Assembly: GCA_022414725.1 (NCBI GenBank)
Contig: CM039462.1
Coordinates: 72,503,837-72,567,836, forward strand
Length of the DNA: 64,000 nucleotides
Reading direction: 5' to 3'
From: Microglena sp. YARC
Taxonomy: Eukaryota > Chlorophyta > Chlorophyceae > Chlamydomonadales > Chlamydomonadaceae
Shown: positions 29,938 through 38,642 of the stretch, one piece after another
How positions within the stretch are numbered: the stretch's first letter is position 1
Layout: every line of letters starts with the position of its first letter
Position numbers and translations under genes: made by a program
Notes under the pieces: model-generated
The model's input: the letters and a program-made list of their open reading frames with translations, nothing else
What the model was told of the DNA's origin: nothing
The model's database searches: none

Positions 29938-30732
29938 TATAACACCTACAACAAATCAAAATAGAATAGAATGAGGAGAAGGTCTTTTGAAAAGACTTCA
30001 GTCTGCTTGACTGTCTGCTTGAGACATCCTCCTCCTCCTAGACCACATCCCTCAATCCGTTTATCAATCGAGTCATTTGTTATAGGTGTTATAGGTAAAA
30101 GTGAAACCTTTTCAGTTTCATTTTCCTATAGGACTTTCCTTTTTTGCTATAACACCTATAACAAATCAAAATAGAATAGAATGAGGAGAAGGTCTTTTGA
30201 AAAGACTTCAGTCTGCTTGACTGTCTGCTTGAGACATCCTCCTCCTCCTAGACCACATCCCTCATGTCGTTTATCAATCGAGTCATTTGTTATAGGTGTT
30301 ATAGGTAAAAGTGAAACCTTTTCAGTTTCATTTTCCTATAGGACTTTCCTTTTTTGCTATAACACCTATAACAAATCAAAATAGAATAGAATGAGGAGAA
30401 GGTCTTTTGAAAAGACTTCAGTCTGCTTGACTGTCTGCTTGAGACATCCTCCTCCTCCTACACCACATCCCTCAATCCGTTTATCAATCGAATCATTTGT
30501 TATAGGTGTTATAGGTAAAAGTGAAACTTTTTCAGTTTCATTTTCCTATAGGACTTTCCTTTTTTTCTATAACACCTATAACAAATCAAAATAGAATAGA
30601 ATGAGGAGAAGGTCTTTTGAAAAGACTTCAGTCTGCTTGACTGTCTGCTTGAGACATCCTCCTCCTCCTAGACCACATCCCTCATGTCGTTTATCAATCG
30701 AGTCATTTGTTATAGGTGTTATAGGTAAAAGT
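29938..30732. repeat. 210-bp tandem repeat, about 3.8 copies, with foldbacks
   Basis: The unit runs GAGGAGAAGGTCTTTTGAAA ... TCCTCCTCCTCCTAGACCAC ... TTTGTTATAGGTGTTATAGG ... CTATAACACCTATAACAAA. It equals one GTATTATAG-type foldback plus its linker. Copies start at about 29971, 30181, 30391 and 30601, and the last breaks off inside the left arm. Differences between copies are few, so amplification was recent. The small frames in it are repeat artefacts. Confidence 0.9.
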
Positions 30733-30911
30733 TCCATCGATACACGTGGAGTACTTGTGTGTGCTCTGGTCTTCTGTGTGTATTTGTTTTTCTTACTACA
30801 CGCCCCCTGCCCTTCACTGCATCCCCCGCATCAATATGTTTTTCCCATCTTATCAACCGTATTATGAACTGACCACAGACATACTCCCCTTCTCGTTAAT
30901 CTCCATCTAGA
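30733..30911. repeat. Partial dispersed repeat R490
   Basis: ATACACGTGGAGTACTTGTG, CTTCACTGCATCCCC, AACCGTATTATGAACTGACC and ACTCCCCTTCTCG match parts of the R490 family and the block at about 23890. Confidence 0.6.
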
Positions 30912-31093
30912 GACACAGAAATACACAGAAATACACAGAAATACACAGAAATACACAGAAATACACAGAAATACACAGAAATACACAGAAATACACAGAA
31001 ATACACAGAAATACACAGAAATACACAGAAATACACAGAAATACACAGAAATACACAGAAATACACAGAAATACACAGAAATACACAGAAAAC
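30912..31093. repeat. 10-bp tandem repeat (ACACAGAAAT), about 18 copies
   Basis: A nearly perfect decamer array sits inside the R490 right half, between CCATCTAGAG and AAACCGCAAGCC. Other copies of the repeat have only one ACACAGAAA here. This is a recent slippage expansion. Confidence 0.95.
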
Positions 31094-31300
31094 CGCAAGC
31101 CACCTGCATCATGATTCATTTGCTGAATGCCTCTGCCCGCTCCGCGGGCCCGCGCCCCCCCCATCCCCCAAGACACTGTTATTGTCAAGCAGAAGTCTGC
31201 TTGAGGCATGTTGTTGTCTCATCTCCTCTCCTGCTAGACAACATCCATCAGTCCGTTTATCAATCGAGGCATTTGTTATAGGTGTTATAGGTAAAAGTGA
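31094..31300. repeat. End of R490 repeat plus foldback left arm
   Basis: Contains the GCCCGCTCCGCGGGC hairpin, TCAAGCAGAAGTCTGCTTGA, the AGACAACATCCATCAGTCCG linker and TTTGTTATAGGTGTTATAGG at 31272-31291. The rest of the foldback is missing. Confidence 0.75.
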
Positions 31301-31443
31301 CAAACATGCATGGTCGCCAAGATGATGACATTTTTATCTGCATCAAACCATGCTACATCATTCCCATGGTTCAAATAACACGGACCCCTTAAGGTGCGTA
31401 CAGATAGTCCTATTATATCTGTGCACATAATGTATCTGAATAA

Positions 31444-31806
31444 ATGACTGGCTTCGTCATCATATCTGGATTTTGCCCGTTATGTCAAACCATAATCCCA
31501 ATAATACCCACTCTTCAAGAAAAAGGGTACCATGTCATTGCTCTAGGTGAAAAAGATCAATTGATACACTCTGAATCGAGGTGGATTATTCAAGATTTAT
31601 TGTCAATACTGCAGGTGGAATCCTTGCCGGCCATCAAAGACGACCAAGGGGTTCTTCGTTGTGGGGATGAAGTGATTTTGTGGGCAGGAACGCAAGGGTT
31701 TAATGTTGTTACCCTTGCCGACAACAAGGCTACACGTATTTCTGACTTGCCAGGATTGATACATATGAGAAACAACGCCTTTCAGTCGGACTTATATTCG
31801 ACTTAA
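31444..31806 (+). CDS. Thioredoxin/glutaredoxin-like protein (CPLC)
   Basis: A 120-residue frame from ATG at 31444. It starts with a strand VIISGFCPLCQTIIP, so the CxxC motif is CPLC at residues 11-14, next to the first helix as in thioredoxin-fold enzymes. YHVIALGE is the second strand, followed by a helix. VESLPAIKDDQGV holds the usual cis-proline (SLPAI), and an LxAGTQG strand region ends the fold. Such proteins reduce or transfer disulfides, often in the cytosol. Length suits a single domain. It stands alone on the plus strand with no cassette upstream. The exact family is open. Confidence 0.65.
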   Translation: MTGFVIISGFCPLCQTIIPIIPTLQEKGYHVIALGEKDQLIHSESRWIIQDLLSILQVESLPAIKDDQGVLRCGDEVILWAGTQGFNVVTLADNKATRISDLPGLIHMRNNAFQSDLYST

Positions 31807-31981
31807 GGCGGTGTACTCGATACTCATTACTGATACAAACATCAATGGGCCAGTGGGAAGAATTCTGCACACTGTGCCGTGGACCAACATGGATTGACGC
31901 CAGGGTTTACACTTCGTCGACCATGAAGTGGCTGACTAATCTTGTGGGCAAACAACTCGACCATGTAACAAATGTTCATAG

Positions 31982-32176
31982 ATGCAAGGCTGGGAGAATA
32001 TTGTCTTTTCAGTCTTAGATGACACCTGCGTGAAGTTCTGGAGTAAACACAATATTGTGAGAACAGTCAGAATCGACCCCAATTGGATGTCCGCAAAAAC
32101 ATGTTTTATGATACTGGACACCAGAGTGATTGGGATCATTATTCGTGGCATCACCCCCGATGGGAGCCTGATGTAA
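31982..32176 (+). CDS. Short hypothetical ORF
   Basis: A 64-residue frame (WENIVFSVLDDTCVKFW, then RTVRIDPNWMSAKTCFM) with protein-like composition, 175 bp after the thioredoxin-like gene. No domain was recognised. It might be an exon rather than a gene. The upstream bases 31926-31951 match the sequence after the hypothetical gene at 24119. Confidence 0.3.
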   Translation: MQGWENIVFSVLDDTCVKFWSKHNIVRTVRIDPNWMSAKTCFMILDTRVIGIIIRGITPDGSLM

Positions 32177-32245
32177 ACAGAATGAGAGGTAGCTGAGGCC
32201 CCGCGTGTGTGACGCAACTCACGGAGATGAGCAATTGAATCCTTG

Positions 32246-32485
32246 ATGATATTGGTGACTTGTCACAGAGCAGCTTACAGAAGTTATAAACATAAAGTGT
32301 ATGGCAGACTAAATGCCAATGATGTCGTTGAGCTAAAACGATTATTTAACGAAATAAAAAACCTACATGGATCGACAGAAGCCTTCTTAGACACACCCTA
32401 TCTGAAGCTGAAAAACTACCTGAAGTCATACTTGCTGCTCAACAAGCTCGTTCGCAGGACGCACCCCAACAGCAGTCCGAAAGTA
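32246..32485 (+). CDS. Short hypothetical ORF cut by foldback repeat
   Basis: About 80 codons (SYKHKVYGRLNANDVVELKR, LFNEIKNLHGSTEAFLD, LKNYLKSYLLLNKLVRR) look like a helical protein. The frame then runs straight into foldback repeat sequence at 32486, so the original 3' end is lost. Not recognised. Confidence 0.35.
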
Positions 32486-32635
32486 AAAGTGAAACTTTTT
32501 CAGTTTCATTTTCCTATAGGACTTTCCTTTTTTGCTATAACCTATAACCTATAACAAATCAAAATAGAATAGAATGAGGAGAATGTCTTCTGAATATTCT
32601 TCAGTCTGCTTGACTGTCCGCTTGAGACTTATCCA
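32486..32635. repeat. Foldback element, GTTATAG type, without left arm
   Basis: Starts at TAAAAGTGAAACTTTTTCAG and ends with CTATAACCTATAACCTATAA, then the usual tail to GTCCGCTTGAGAC. The right arm has an extra CCTATAA repeat. The left arm is absent because the junction with the ORF lies inside it. Confidence 0.75.
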
Positions 32636-32660
32636 ATATGGGGTGTGGAGCAGCATAACA

Positions 32661-32767
32661 GGGGTTGTAGCTCAGTGGTAGAGCGTGAGGTTATGTCAAT
32701 TTTCTTCTTTCCCTAGTAATGTTGCCCACTGACCAATAAGACCTGGGTTCGAATCCCGGCAACTCCA
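32661..32767 (+). tRNA. tRNA-like sequence (intron-bearing tRNA or tRNA-derived repeat)
   Basis: GGGGTTG at the start pairs with CAACTCC at the end. TA GCTC...GAGC gives a D-arm and A box, and CTGGGTTCGAATCCCGG a perfect T-arm and B box. The 57 bases between are about 35 more than needed, so an intron would be required. I could not form a good five-pair anticodon stem and therefore assign no anticodon. The duplicated but broken copy at 20533 makes a tRNA-derived SINE head or tRNA pseudogene a real alternative. Confidence 0.45.
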
Positions 32768-32832
32768 CTATTTTGCTCAACTTCGTCAGTCAAGATACCT
32801 AGTCATGAAGGCAGGAACATATATTATTAGTC

Positions 32833-33324
32833 TCAATCTATCTCTTGGCTGTGGATATCTTGACTGAAGACGCGTCCACCGCGATCCACAGATGTCACGA
32901 TCATACGACGAATTGTCACAGATCCAAGTGTTGTTCCGTCTTGCATGTCAATGTTGATGAGATGCGGTAGCCAGGAAGAAAGTCTAGCCGCGCATGTAGT
33001 GGCCTGTTGTATGGCTTTCAACACCTTGGCATTTCCAGGCTGGGCAGGGGCTTTGAGGATTTTCGCCTCCACAACGAAGAGTGTGTTGATAGCATGTGAA
33101 AATACAAGGGCGTCCCCGTTGGTGCGCTTAAAGCAGCCATCATCAAAGACGTACTCTACAGCGACGAGGAATAAACGGGACGATGGGGATGTGTGGTGTT
33201 TTTGTTTGATGAAGTGGCGCAATGCATTATACTCCAAGACACGTGGGTCACCGGAAGCAGCAGATGACGTCCACAACTTGCAGGACCAAGATAAACACCG
33301 GCCCAAACAAGACTCCTCACTCAC
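32833..33324 (-). CDS. Possible PD-(D/E)XK nuclease-like protein
   Basis: An open frame of up to 163 residues; the start is uncertain because the first dozen codons overlap the cassette's donor site. YVFDDG...NGDALVFSHAINTLFVVEAKIL has the spacing of a restriction-like core (acidic residue in NGD, then a hydrophobic strand ending ExK). It is followed by a helix (KVLKAIQQATTCAARL) and a strand (TIRRMIVTSVD). If this is right it would bind or cut DNA, but the family cannot be fixed by eye. It ends in SQEID and a TGA/TAG region near 32833. Confidence 0.4.
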   Translation of the reverse strand: MSEESCLGRCLSWSCKLWTSSAASGDPRVLEYNALRHFIKQKHHTSPSSRLFLVAVEYVFDDGCFKRTNGDALVFSHAINTLFVVEAKILKAPAQPGNAKVLKAIQQATTCAARLSSWLPHLINIDMQDGTTLGSVTIRRMIVTSVDRGGRVFSQDIHSQEID

Positions 33325-33480
33325 CTCATTTCACAATGCCCTCACTCAACAATCTGGTGCTCCCTCGAATTCGTCGTAGCGAGAGGAGGGTGCGAATATG
33401 AGAATCTGCGCAGCAAGGGAAAGATCCAACTTGGAGAGCCCCTAATTTCCTTGATTGGCGTCTGAATGGAACGATTGAAA
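33283..33480 (-). repeat. Leader cassette copy 4
   Basis: AAGACTCCTCACTCACCTCA, TTTCACAATGCCCTCACTCA, GAATCTGCGCAGC and TGATTGGCGTCTGAATGGAA are shared with the other cassettes. The copy stops at AACGATTGAAAAAGC, before the part with CTGAATGCGTTTCC. On the minus strand ATGAG|GTGAGTGAGGAG lies at 33323. It is directly 5' of the nuclease-like frame. Confidence 0.75.
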
Positions 33481-33635
33481 AAGCAACCTTCTCATCATCT
33501 CTTGCATCGGCAACTAGCCCTCCATCTAGAGGCGAGCCTTCGACCCACTGAAAAAATTTCACTTTTACCTTTGCGACACCCCATGCGGTGCAATAAGAAA
33601 AATGAAATTCAGGCTAATATTTATCCGGATTATAA

Positions 33636-34001
33636 ATGTTGACACTACTAGAAGCGATTGAAAAAGGCGATGTCGAGGGCGTTCGACGCATGCTAATTCA
33701 AGGCATAAACTTCTATGAAAATGATTACACTGCTTTGGTGTACTCTGCCCAATTGAACAAATCGGAGATTGTTAAACTATTGTTGATTGCAGGTAGTGAC
33801 CCTAACGCTAGGTATGGATCCGCCTTGATATCAGCATCAAAACAAAACAATTTGACGATAGTACGCCAACTCATACTTGCAGGGGCTAATGTTAACATCC
33901 TGGATGGATGCCCTCGTCGTGTTGCAGCAGATCAAGGCCACACAGGCATGGAACGCATCCTAGTTCAAGTATCAACCATCACTAACACACTCTTTTTGTA
34001 A
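33636..34001 (+). CDS. Ankyrin-repeat protein, 121 residues
   Basis: ATG at 33636. Three ankyrin repeats are readable. The first is LLEAIEKGDVEGVRRMLIQG, then YTALVYSAQLNKSEIVKLLLIAGSDPNA. Next is ALISASKQNNLTIVRQLILAGANVN, and finally a partial unit DGCPRRVAADQGHTGMERIL. Ankyrin repeats bind other proteins; with nothing else attached this is a small adaptor or inhibitor. TAA at 33999-34001 lies 3 bp before the transposon derivative at 34005, so the gene may have lost further repeats, or the insertion landed just after it. Confidence 0.75.
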   Translation: MLTLLEAIEKGDVEGVRRMLIQGINFYENDYTALVYSAQLNKSEIVKLLLIAGSDPNARYGSALISASKQNNLTIVRQLILAGANVNILDGCPRRVAADQGHTGMERILVQVSTITNTLFL

Positions 34002-34004
34002 CTA

Positions 34005-34280
34005 CAGTTGTTCTCAAATAAAGGACACCCCATTTTTAATCGAACTTGCAGGTCGTTGCTCAAGAGCAACGTTGGGGGGTGCAGAAGGTTGGAGAGGTGC
34101 TCGAAAATATTTCGAGTCGCCTCCACGGGAAACCGTTCAACCGTCTGTGTCCCCAAATCAGTATCAGGTGGTGGTTGTGGGGATTTTAAGGAATTTGTAG
34201 TGAACCACTGACCTGTAGCGGGTTTCAAAGGATATCATTCAAATTATACAAGGTGTCCCATAATTATTTGAGAACAACTG
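34005..34280. mobile_element. 276-bp non-autonomous Fanzor/Tc1 derivative (MITE)
   Basis: Both termini are present (CAGTTG at 34005, CAACTG ending 34280) with TA on each side (34003-34004, 34281-34282). It joins about 190 bp of the Fanzor 3' end directly to the last about 85 bp of the transposase 5' end, all internal sequence being lost. The stem near the Fanzor end is kept with a changed loop (GTTGCTCAAGAGCAAC at 34055-34070). It contains no gene. Confidence 0.92.
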
Positions 34281-34288
34281 TATGCGGG

Positions 34289-35012
34289 TTAAGACACTAC
34301 ACAAGATTTTGATGCGATCATGCCTGCCTGCAGAATGAACGATCTATCCCCTTTCCTGAGATCTGTTGTAATGGCGCGCAGAATGCGATCCACCTGATCG
34401 GATGATGTGTGCACGCCACCCGTCTTGCACACCCAGGCGAAACACTCACAGTTCCATCTGATAAGGTGGTACTCGTGCAAGCTTGCATGGGGCAACTGGA
34501 TAAGCAGACTGGCAATGTTGACTGCTCGCTCACGTTGCATCGCCTCGTCTTCCTCACCACTGTAAGGCACGCATCCAAACGTGCGGTGTCCAGCTAAGAA
34601 CACGTCGTAGCGCACAAACTGAAGTTTGGCATCGCGCATTTTGCTATTCCCGGTGGGGGAGCTGAAGTTAGCGATGCTTGGTGTATCGCTGGTGTGAGGT
34701 CGAGATACAATGCCATGGTGTGCATAACCATTGCGCCACCCCCCGATCATCACCACAACGTGGTCGCCGTGGCGTAAGGTCTCGAAAGCCAGAGCTGTGT
34801 TGTGCACCACGGTGTTTGTTGGGGCCAACGACCAATGGCCAGCATCCTGGTCCTCCAGCAATTGCAATAACGAAGCCATCCTGCGTCGTGAGCAACGGAG
34901 CAAATGCCATTGCAGTGAGGTGATTGCAGATCTCCATTGGCGCGGGTACAGGCAGCTCTGAATGTGTGTTGTCAAACTGCGCCATACGTTGGAAGGAATC
35001 CGCTTCATGCAT
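34289..35012 (-). pseudogene. LRAT/NlpC-like acyltransferase gene with a frameshift
   Basis: LRAT-type proteins are thiol acyltransferases or peptidases of the NlpC/P60 class. The markers are HGDHVVVMIGG, then YAHHGIV with the catalytic-type His, and RWNCECFAWVCKTG with the Cys. The N-terminal part (MAQFDNTHSELPVPAPMEIC, TTQDGFVIAIAG) reads in one frame and the rest (DAGHWSLAPTNTVVHNTALA onward) in another. The switch is near 34855, so one indel, or an unseen small intron, separates them. A paralogous fragment lies at 13550-13746. The gene sits between two transposon termini (34005 and 35202). The protein ends SKSCVVS, a Cys-rich tail. Confidence 0.65.
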
Positions 35013-35143
35013 AACATGCTCAATGTTGGTATCTTCATCGTGATTAGATGAGACGACGATGAAGGGTTTATATTTGTTGCAGGTTCAGTGAAGCTGAGTA
35101 AAGCTTAGTCAGTGTGCGTCAGAGGCATATCTTCTAAGGGTAA

Positions 35144-35202
35144 TGCAACGACCTGCAAGTTCGATTATAAAGGGGGTGTCCCACTTTATTTGAGAACAAC
35201 TG
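35144..35202 (+). mobile_element. Solo terminus of Fanzor/Tc1 family (Fanzor end)
   Basis: TGCAACGACCTGCAAGTTCG, ATTATAAAGGGGGTGTCCC and ACTTTATTTGAGAACAACTG form the last about 59 bp of the Fanzor side, followed by TA. It faces, in inverted orientation, the Fanzor-side end at 34005. Confidence 0.85.
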
Positions 35203-35204
35203 TA

Positions 35205-35483
35205 CTCAGATGGTGTGCCAGTATCGTGCAAATAGATAATTGAATTGCATTAAAATACTGTAGAGTGTACACCAACACTCTGAAGTGGTGTCCCATCCTA
35301 TACAACAACCTCTTGCACCCTCATACAGATTTTCATTGCAGTATGTTCCATGCAACTCATACGGTTCAGTGCAGATCTGTGCATCCCCATGCATCCTATA
35401 AAGTCTACCTCCCCTAGGGCAATGGATTGGTGGGTGGAGCGAGTGTACAAGTGGAGAGTGTGATGCATGCTTATGACTTCTCA
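35205..35483. other. Spacer between cassette 5 and the LRAT region
   Basis: No gene seen. GTGCATCCCCATGCATCCTA and GGATTGGTGGGTGGAGC, GTGTACAAGTGGAGA also occur in the spacer after cassette 3 (about 29436-29476), and the former near 45620 after cassette 7. Confidence 0.45.
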
Positions 35484-35742
35484 CTCACCTCACTTCGTAA
35501 TGCCCCTCACTCAACACTCTGATCCTCCCTCGAATTCGCAGCGTGACGAAAGAACGCGAATGTGCGAAGCAATGAAAAGCTCCAACTTTGAGATCCTCTA
35601 ACTTTTGGGGTCGAGGTCAGAATGGAACGATCCAAACAGCGTTTACTGAATGCGTTTTCGCGACCCACAGCCTCGAAATAGCGAGTGCTGGTCCGGTGCA
35701 GGAGGGGTACCGACGGGATGACCAGTTGCCTACAGAAATGTA
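35484..35742 (-). repeat. Leader cassette copy 5
   Basis: Complete cassette: TCTCACTCACCTCACTTCGT, CTCCCTCGAATTCG, AAAGCTCCAACTTTGAGA, CAGCGTTTACTGAATGCG and GTGCTGGTCCGGTGCAGGAG, up to ATGTACCACGCC. On the minus strand GTGAG|GTGAGTGAG is the donor-like site. It leads directly into the CCACG array. Confidence 0.8.
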
Positions 35743-36096
35743 CCACGCCAAGCCACGCCAAGCCACCACCAAGCCAAGCCAAGCCACGCCACGCCACGCC
35801 ACGCCACGCCACGCCACGCCACGCCACGCCACGCCACGCCACGCCACGCCACGCCACGCCACGCCACGCCACGCCACGCCACGCCACGCCACGCCACGCC
35901 ACGCCACGCCACGCCACGCCACGCCACGCCACGCCACGCCACGCCACGCCACGCCACGCCACGCCACGCCACGCCACGCCACGCCACGCCACGCCACGCC
36001 ACGCCACGCCACGCCACGCCACGCCACGCCACGCCACGCCACGCCACGCCACGCCACGCCACGCCACGCCACGCCACGCCACGCCACGCCACGCCA
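35743..36096. repeat. CCACG pentamer array, about 65 perfect copies
   Basis: Nearly pure (CCACG)n from about 35770 to 36094, between GTACCACGCC and AATATAAACGTACC. The long frames on both strands (ATPRH and AWRGV repeats) are translations of the pentamer. The same site holds mixed CACGCC/AGGCC/AAGACA motifs in copies 1, 3 and 7. Confidence 0.97.
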
Positions 36097-36470
36097 ATAT
36101 AAACGTACCAGGCCACGCCAGGCCTTTCCCTGTACCCTGTACCCTGTACCCTATTGTATTGCTTGCGGTACTGTCTCCTTGAATGATAAAAGGCGTTGTT
36201 CTTTACTTTTTTTTATCTATTTTGTTGGATCCTTTAGTGCAATGTGTGGCTCAAGCCCGACAGCATCTGAGGGGATTGCCCAGACCCCGATGTCTGATCA
36301 TTCACTATAAGGTTGGCTTACCTCTTTGATCGATGAGAGTGCTGTCAAGGAAGCTGCGACATCTTGCGAATACGAGCCGTTCCTTTTTTGGAATCGTCAG
36401 ACTCGTCCCTTCCTTTACCGTCTCTAGCTTCCTGGGCACTTCTCTACGATCCTTGAGGGTTCCTTCAAAT
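36097..36470. repeat. Conserved middle of composite repeat, copy 2
   Basis: Same text as 6240-6570: CCCTGTACCCTGTACCC, TTGTATTGCTTGCGGTACTG, TGGATCCTTTAGTGCAATGT, GCCCAGACCCCGATGTCTG and CTAGCTTCCTGGGCACTTCT. Confidence 0.85.
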
Positions 36471-37084
36471 GGATGAGACTCCTCCTGTAATGACTAGAAT
36501 ATGGATGCCCAAGAGGATTGATGAGAGTCCGCCTTCAAGAATCCTGTTACGAATATGGATGCCCCATATAACAGGTGAGTCTCGGCCTCCAATCCCTGTT
36601 ACTACGATGGCTGCCCAGAGGATGCATGAGACTCCGCCTTCAATCCCTGCTACTACGATGGCTGCCCAGAGGATGCATGAGACTTCGCCTTCAATCCCTG
36701 TTACTACTGTGGATGCCTAAGAGGATGGATGAGACTTCGCCTTCAATCTCCCTGTTACTACTGTGGATGCCTAAGAGGATTGATGATACTTCGTCTTCAA
36801 TCTCCCTGTTACTAAGATGGATGTCCATAGAACAGGTGAGTCTCCGCCTTGAATCCCTGTTACGAATTTGGATGCCTACGAGGATGCATGAGACTTCGCC
36901 TTCAATCTCCCTGTTACTACTGTGGATGCCTAAGAGGATGCATGAGACTCCGCCTTCAATCTCCCTGTTACTACTGTGGATGCCCATAGGATGGATGAGA
37001 CTTCGCCTTCAAGAATCCCTATTACGAAAATGGCTGCCCAGAGGATGGATGAGACTTCGCCTTCAAGAATCCCTGTTACTAAGA
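36471..37084. repeat. 50-60-bp minisatellite (VNTR), copy 2
   Basis: Same units as at 6571-7785, about 11 copies. Two units carry ACAGGTGAGT. No gene. Confidence 0.9.
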
Positions 37085-37239
37085 TGGATGATGCCTCATG
37101 CATGATGATGGAACACCCCTGCAATCCCCCGCCCCCCCAAAAAGCTTGTGGTGGTGGTGATGGGCAAAACAGACCCGCGCGCCACGCTAAATAGGCGGTC
37201 AGCACAACAACAACATATCATCAGTAGCATCGGATATAA

Positions 37240-37294
<55 letters not shown>

Positions 37295-37420
37295 AGTGGC
37301 CAATGACCCCAAAAAACGTCACTTAAAAAAATCAAAGATGTGTCAAACTGAGTGTTGCTTGAGACCACCCAGTATTCTCTCTCCCCCCCTCCCCTAAGAC
37401 CTCGATACCATTATCTCAGG
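37085..37420. repeat. Tail of composite repeat with long TC microsatellite, copy 2
   Basis: Matches 7786-8085; the (TC)n tract (37242-37293) is about 50 bases here, against about 28 in copy 1. Confidence 0.85.
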
Positions 37421-37524
37421 TGTTACACAAAAGCTACAAAGTTACACCAAAAAAGGAAACTTTTCTCATTTCCTTCCCTTATAGTGACTTTCTCTTTTTG
37501 GTGTAACTTTTGGACTTTCATGTA
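37421..37524. repeat. Foldback element, GTTACACC type, copy 2
   Basis: Same as 8086-8192 with one or two differences (TATAGTGACTTTC in the core). It ends at CATGTAACAAG. Confidence 0.8.
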
Positions 37525-37542
37525 ACAAGTAGAAAAGCTATA

Positions 37543-37616
37543 CAATTGTTCTCAAATAATTTTTGGACACCATGTATGAAACCCGCTACAGGTCAGTGGT
37601 TCACTACAAATATATA
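37543..37616 (+). mobile_element. Older Fanzor/Tc1 remnant, left part
   Basis: CAATTGTTCTCAAATAATTT (a mutated terminus) is followed by GGACACCATGTA, a 19-bp gap relative to full copies, and then GAAACCCGCTACAGGTCAGT up to CAAATATA. It is cut by element 3 at 37617, and its continuation (TTGAAAAGTCTTAGGAAGG) resumes at 43397. Confidence 0.85.
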
Positions 37617-37658
37617 CAGTTGTTCTCAAATAATTTTGGGACACCATGTATAATTTGA

Positions 37659-38642
37659 ATGATATCCTTTGAAACCCGCTACAGGTCAGTGGTTCACTAC
37701 AAATATTTTTTGAAAAGTCTTAGGAAGGTTTGCAAGATATACAAAGTGTCCAAGAGCTCTCTACATAGATGGGTCAATGCTGATCAGGTAGGTAAAAGTG
37801 GGCGGTTAAAACGAAAAAGGAAAGAATTGTCTATGCTTTTACAGACCACGATATCCAATAGTATTACAGAAAATCCGTTCATAACATGCAAGGAACTGGT
37901 TGGTATTATTTGCAAGAGTTGTAATGTGGGTCTATCGATCAGTACGGCATCAAGATATATGAAACAATGTGGATTTTCTAGGAAGAAGGCGTTCCCCACA
38001 GTTCTCTACAGACATTCCAAAGAAAATGTAGAAATGTTTTGTGAGAAGTACAGAGAAACCTCTAACGTTGTTTGTATCGATGAAGCAGGATTTTACGCTG
38101 GCGACCATAGTAGATACGGATACAGCAAGATCGGTTGTAGATTAACTACGAAGACAATGAGTAACCTCCGTCGTGTGAAGTTCACTTTATTACTCGCCAT
38201 TTTATCTCAGGGAGTAATAGATTATCAGTTATTGGAGCACAATTGTAAAAAAGAAGATTTCATTAAATTCTTTAAAACTTTGGTCATCCCAAAGAACACC
38301 ACGATCGTCATGGATAACATTCGGTTTCACCATTCTCCGGAAATAAAAAATATATCCCAATGCAACGGTTGGATGCTTTTGTACACCCCTCCTTATTGCC
38401 CAAGAGCCAATGCGATTGAACAAATATTTGGAAGCATTAAGAGAGACTACAGGGTGTCATGTCCGTTGACACCTACCTGTGATTTCGACTACTTTATGCA
38501 AATATGTTGCGTTCTAGAAATGTGGAAGTATAAAGACCTATCAAAGTATATGATTCATACAAGAGATTGGGTTAAGAATGTTCAAGAGAGGCTGTCTGCA
38601 GATCCAGATTACATCAAAACGTTTACAGGATACAATCTGTGA
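37659..38642 (+). CDS. Tc1/mariner (IS630-like) DD34E transposase, copy 3
   Basis: A complete 327-residue frame with all three catalytic residues and the helix-turn-helix. It differs from copy 2 by a few residues (Leu184 for Ser, Asn for Lys near 232, Thr in the C-terminal HTRDW). It is probably still functional. Confidence 0.95.
   Translation: MISFETRYRSVVHYKYFLKSLRKVCKIYKVSKSSLHRWVNADQVGKSGRLKRKRKELSMLLQTTISNSITENPFITCKELVGIICKSCNVGLSISTASRYMKQCGFSRKKAFPTVLYRHSKENVEMFCEKYRETSNVVCIDEAGFYAGDHSRYGYSKIGCRLTTKTMSNLRRVKFTLLLAILSQGVIDYQLLEHNCKKEDFIKFFKTLVIPKNTTIVMDNIRFHHSPEIKNISQCNGWMLLYTPPYCPRANAIEQIFGSIKRDYRVSCPLTPTCDFDYFMQICCVLEMWKYKDLSKYMIHTRDWVKNVQERLSADPDYIKTFTGYNL

Noticed and set aside
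35507..36310. Long frames of 120-240 codons on both strands (ATPRH and AWRGV repeats)
   Set aside because: Pure translation of the CCACG pentamer.
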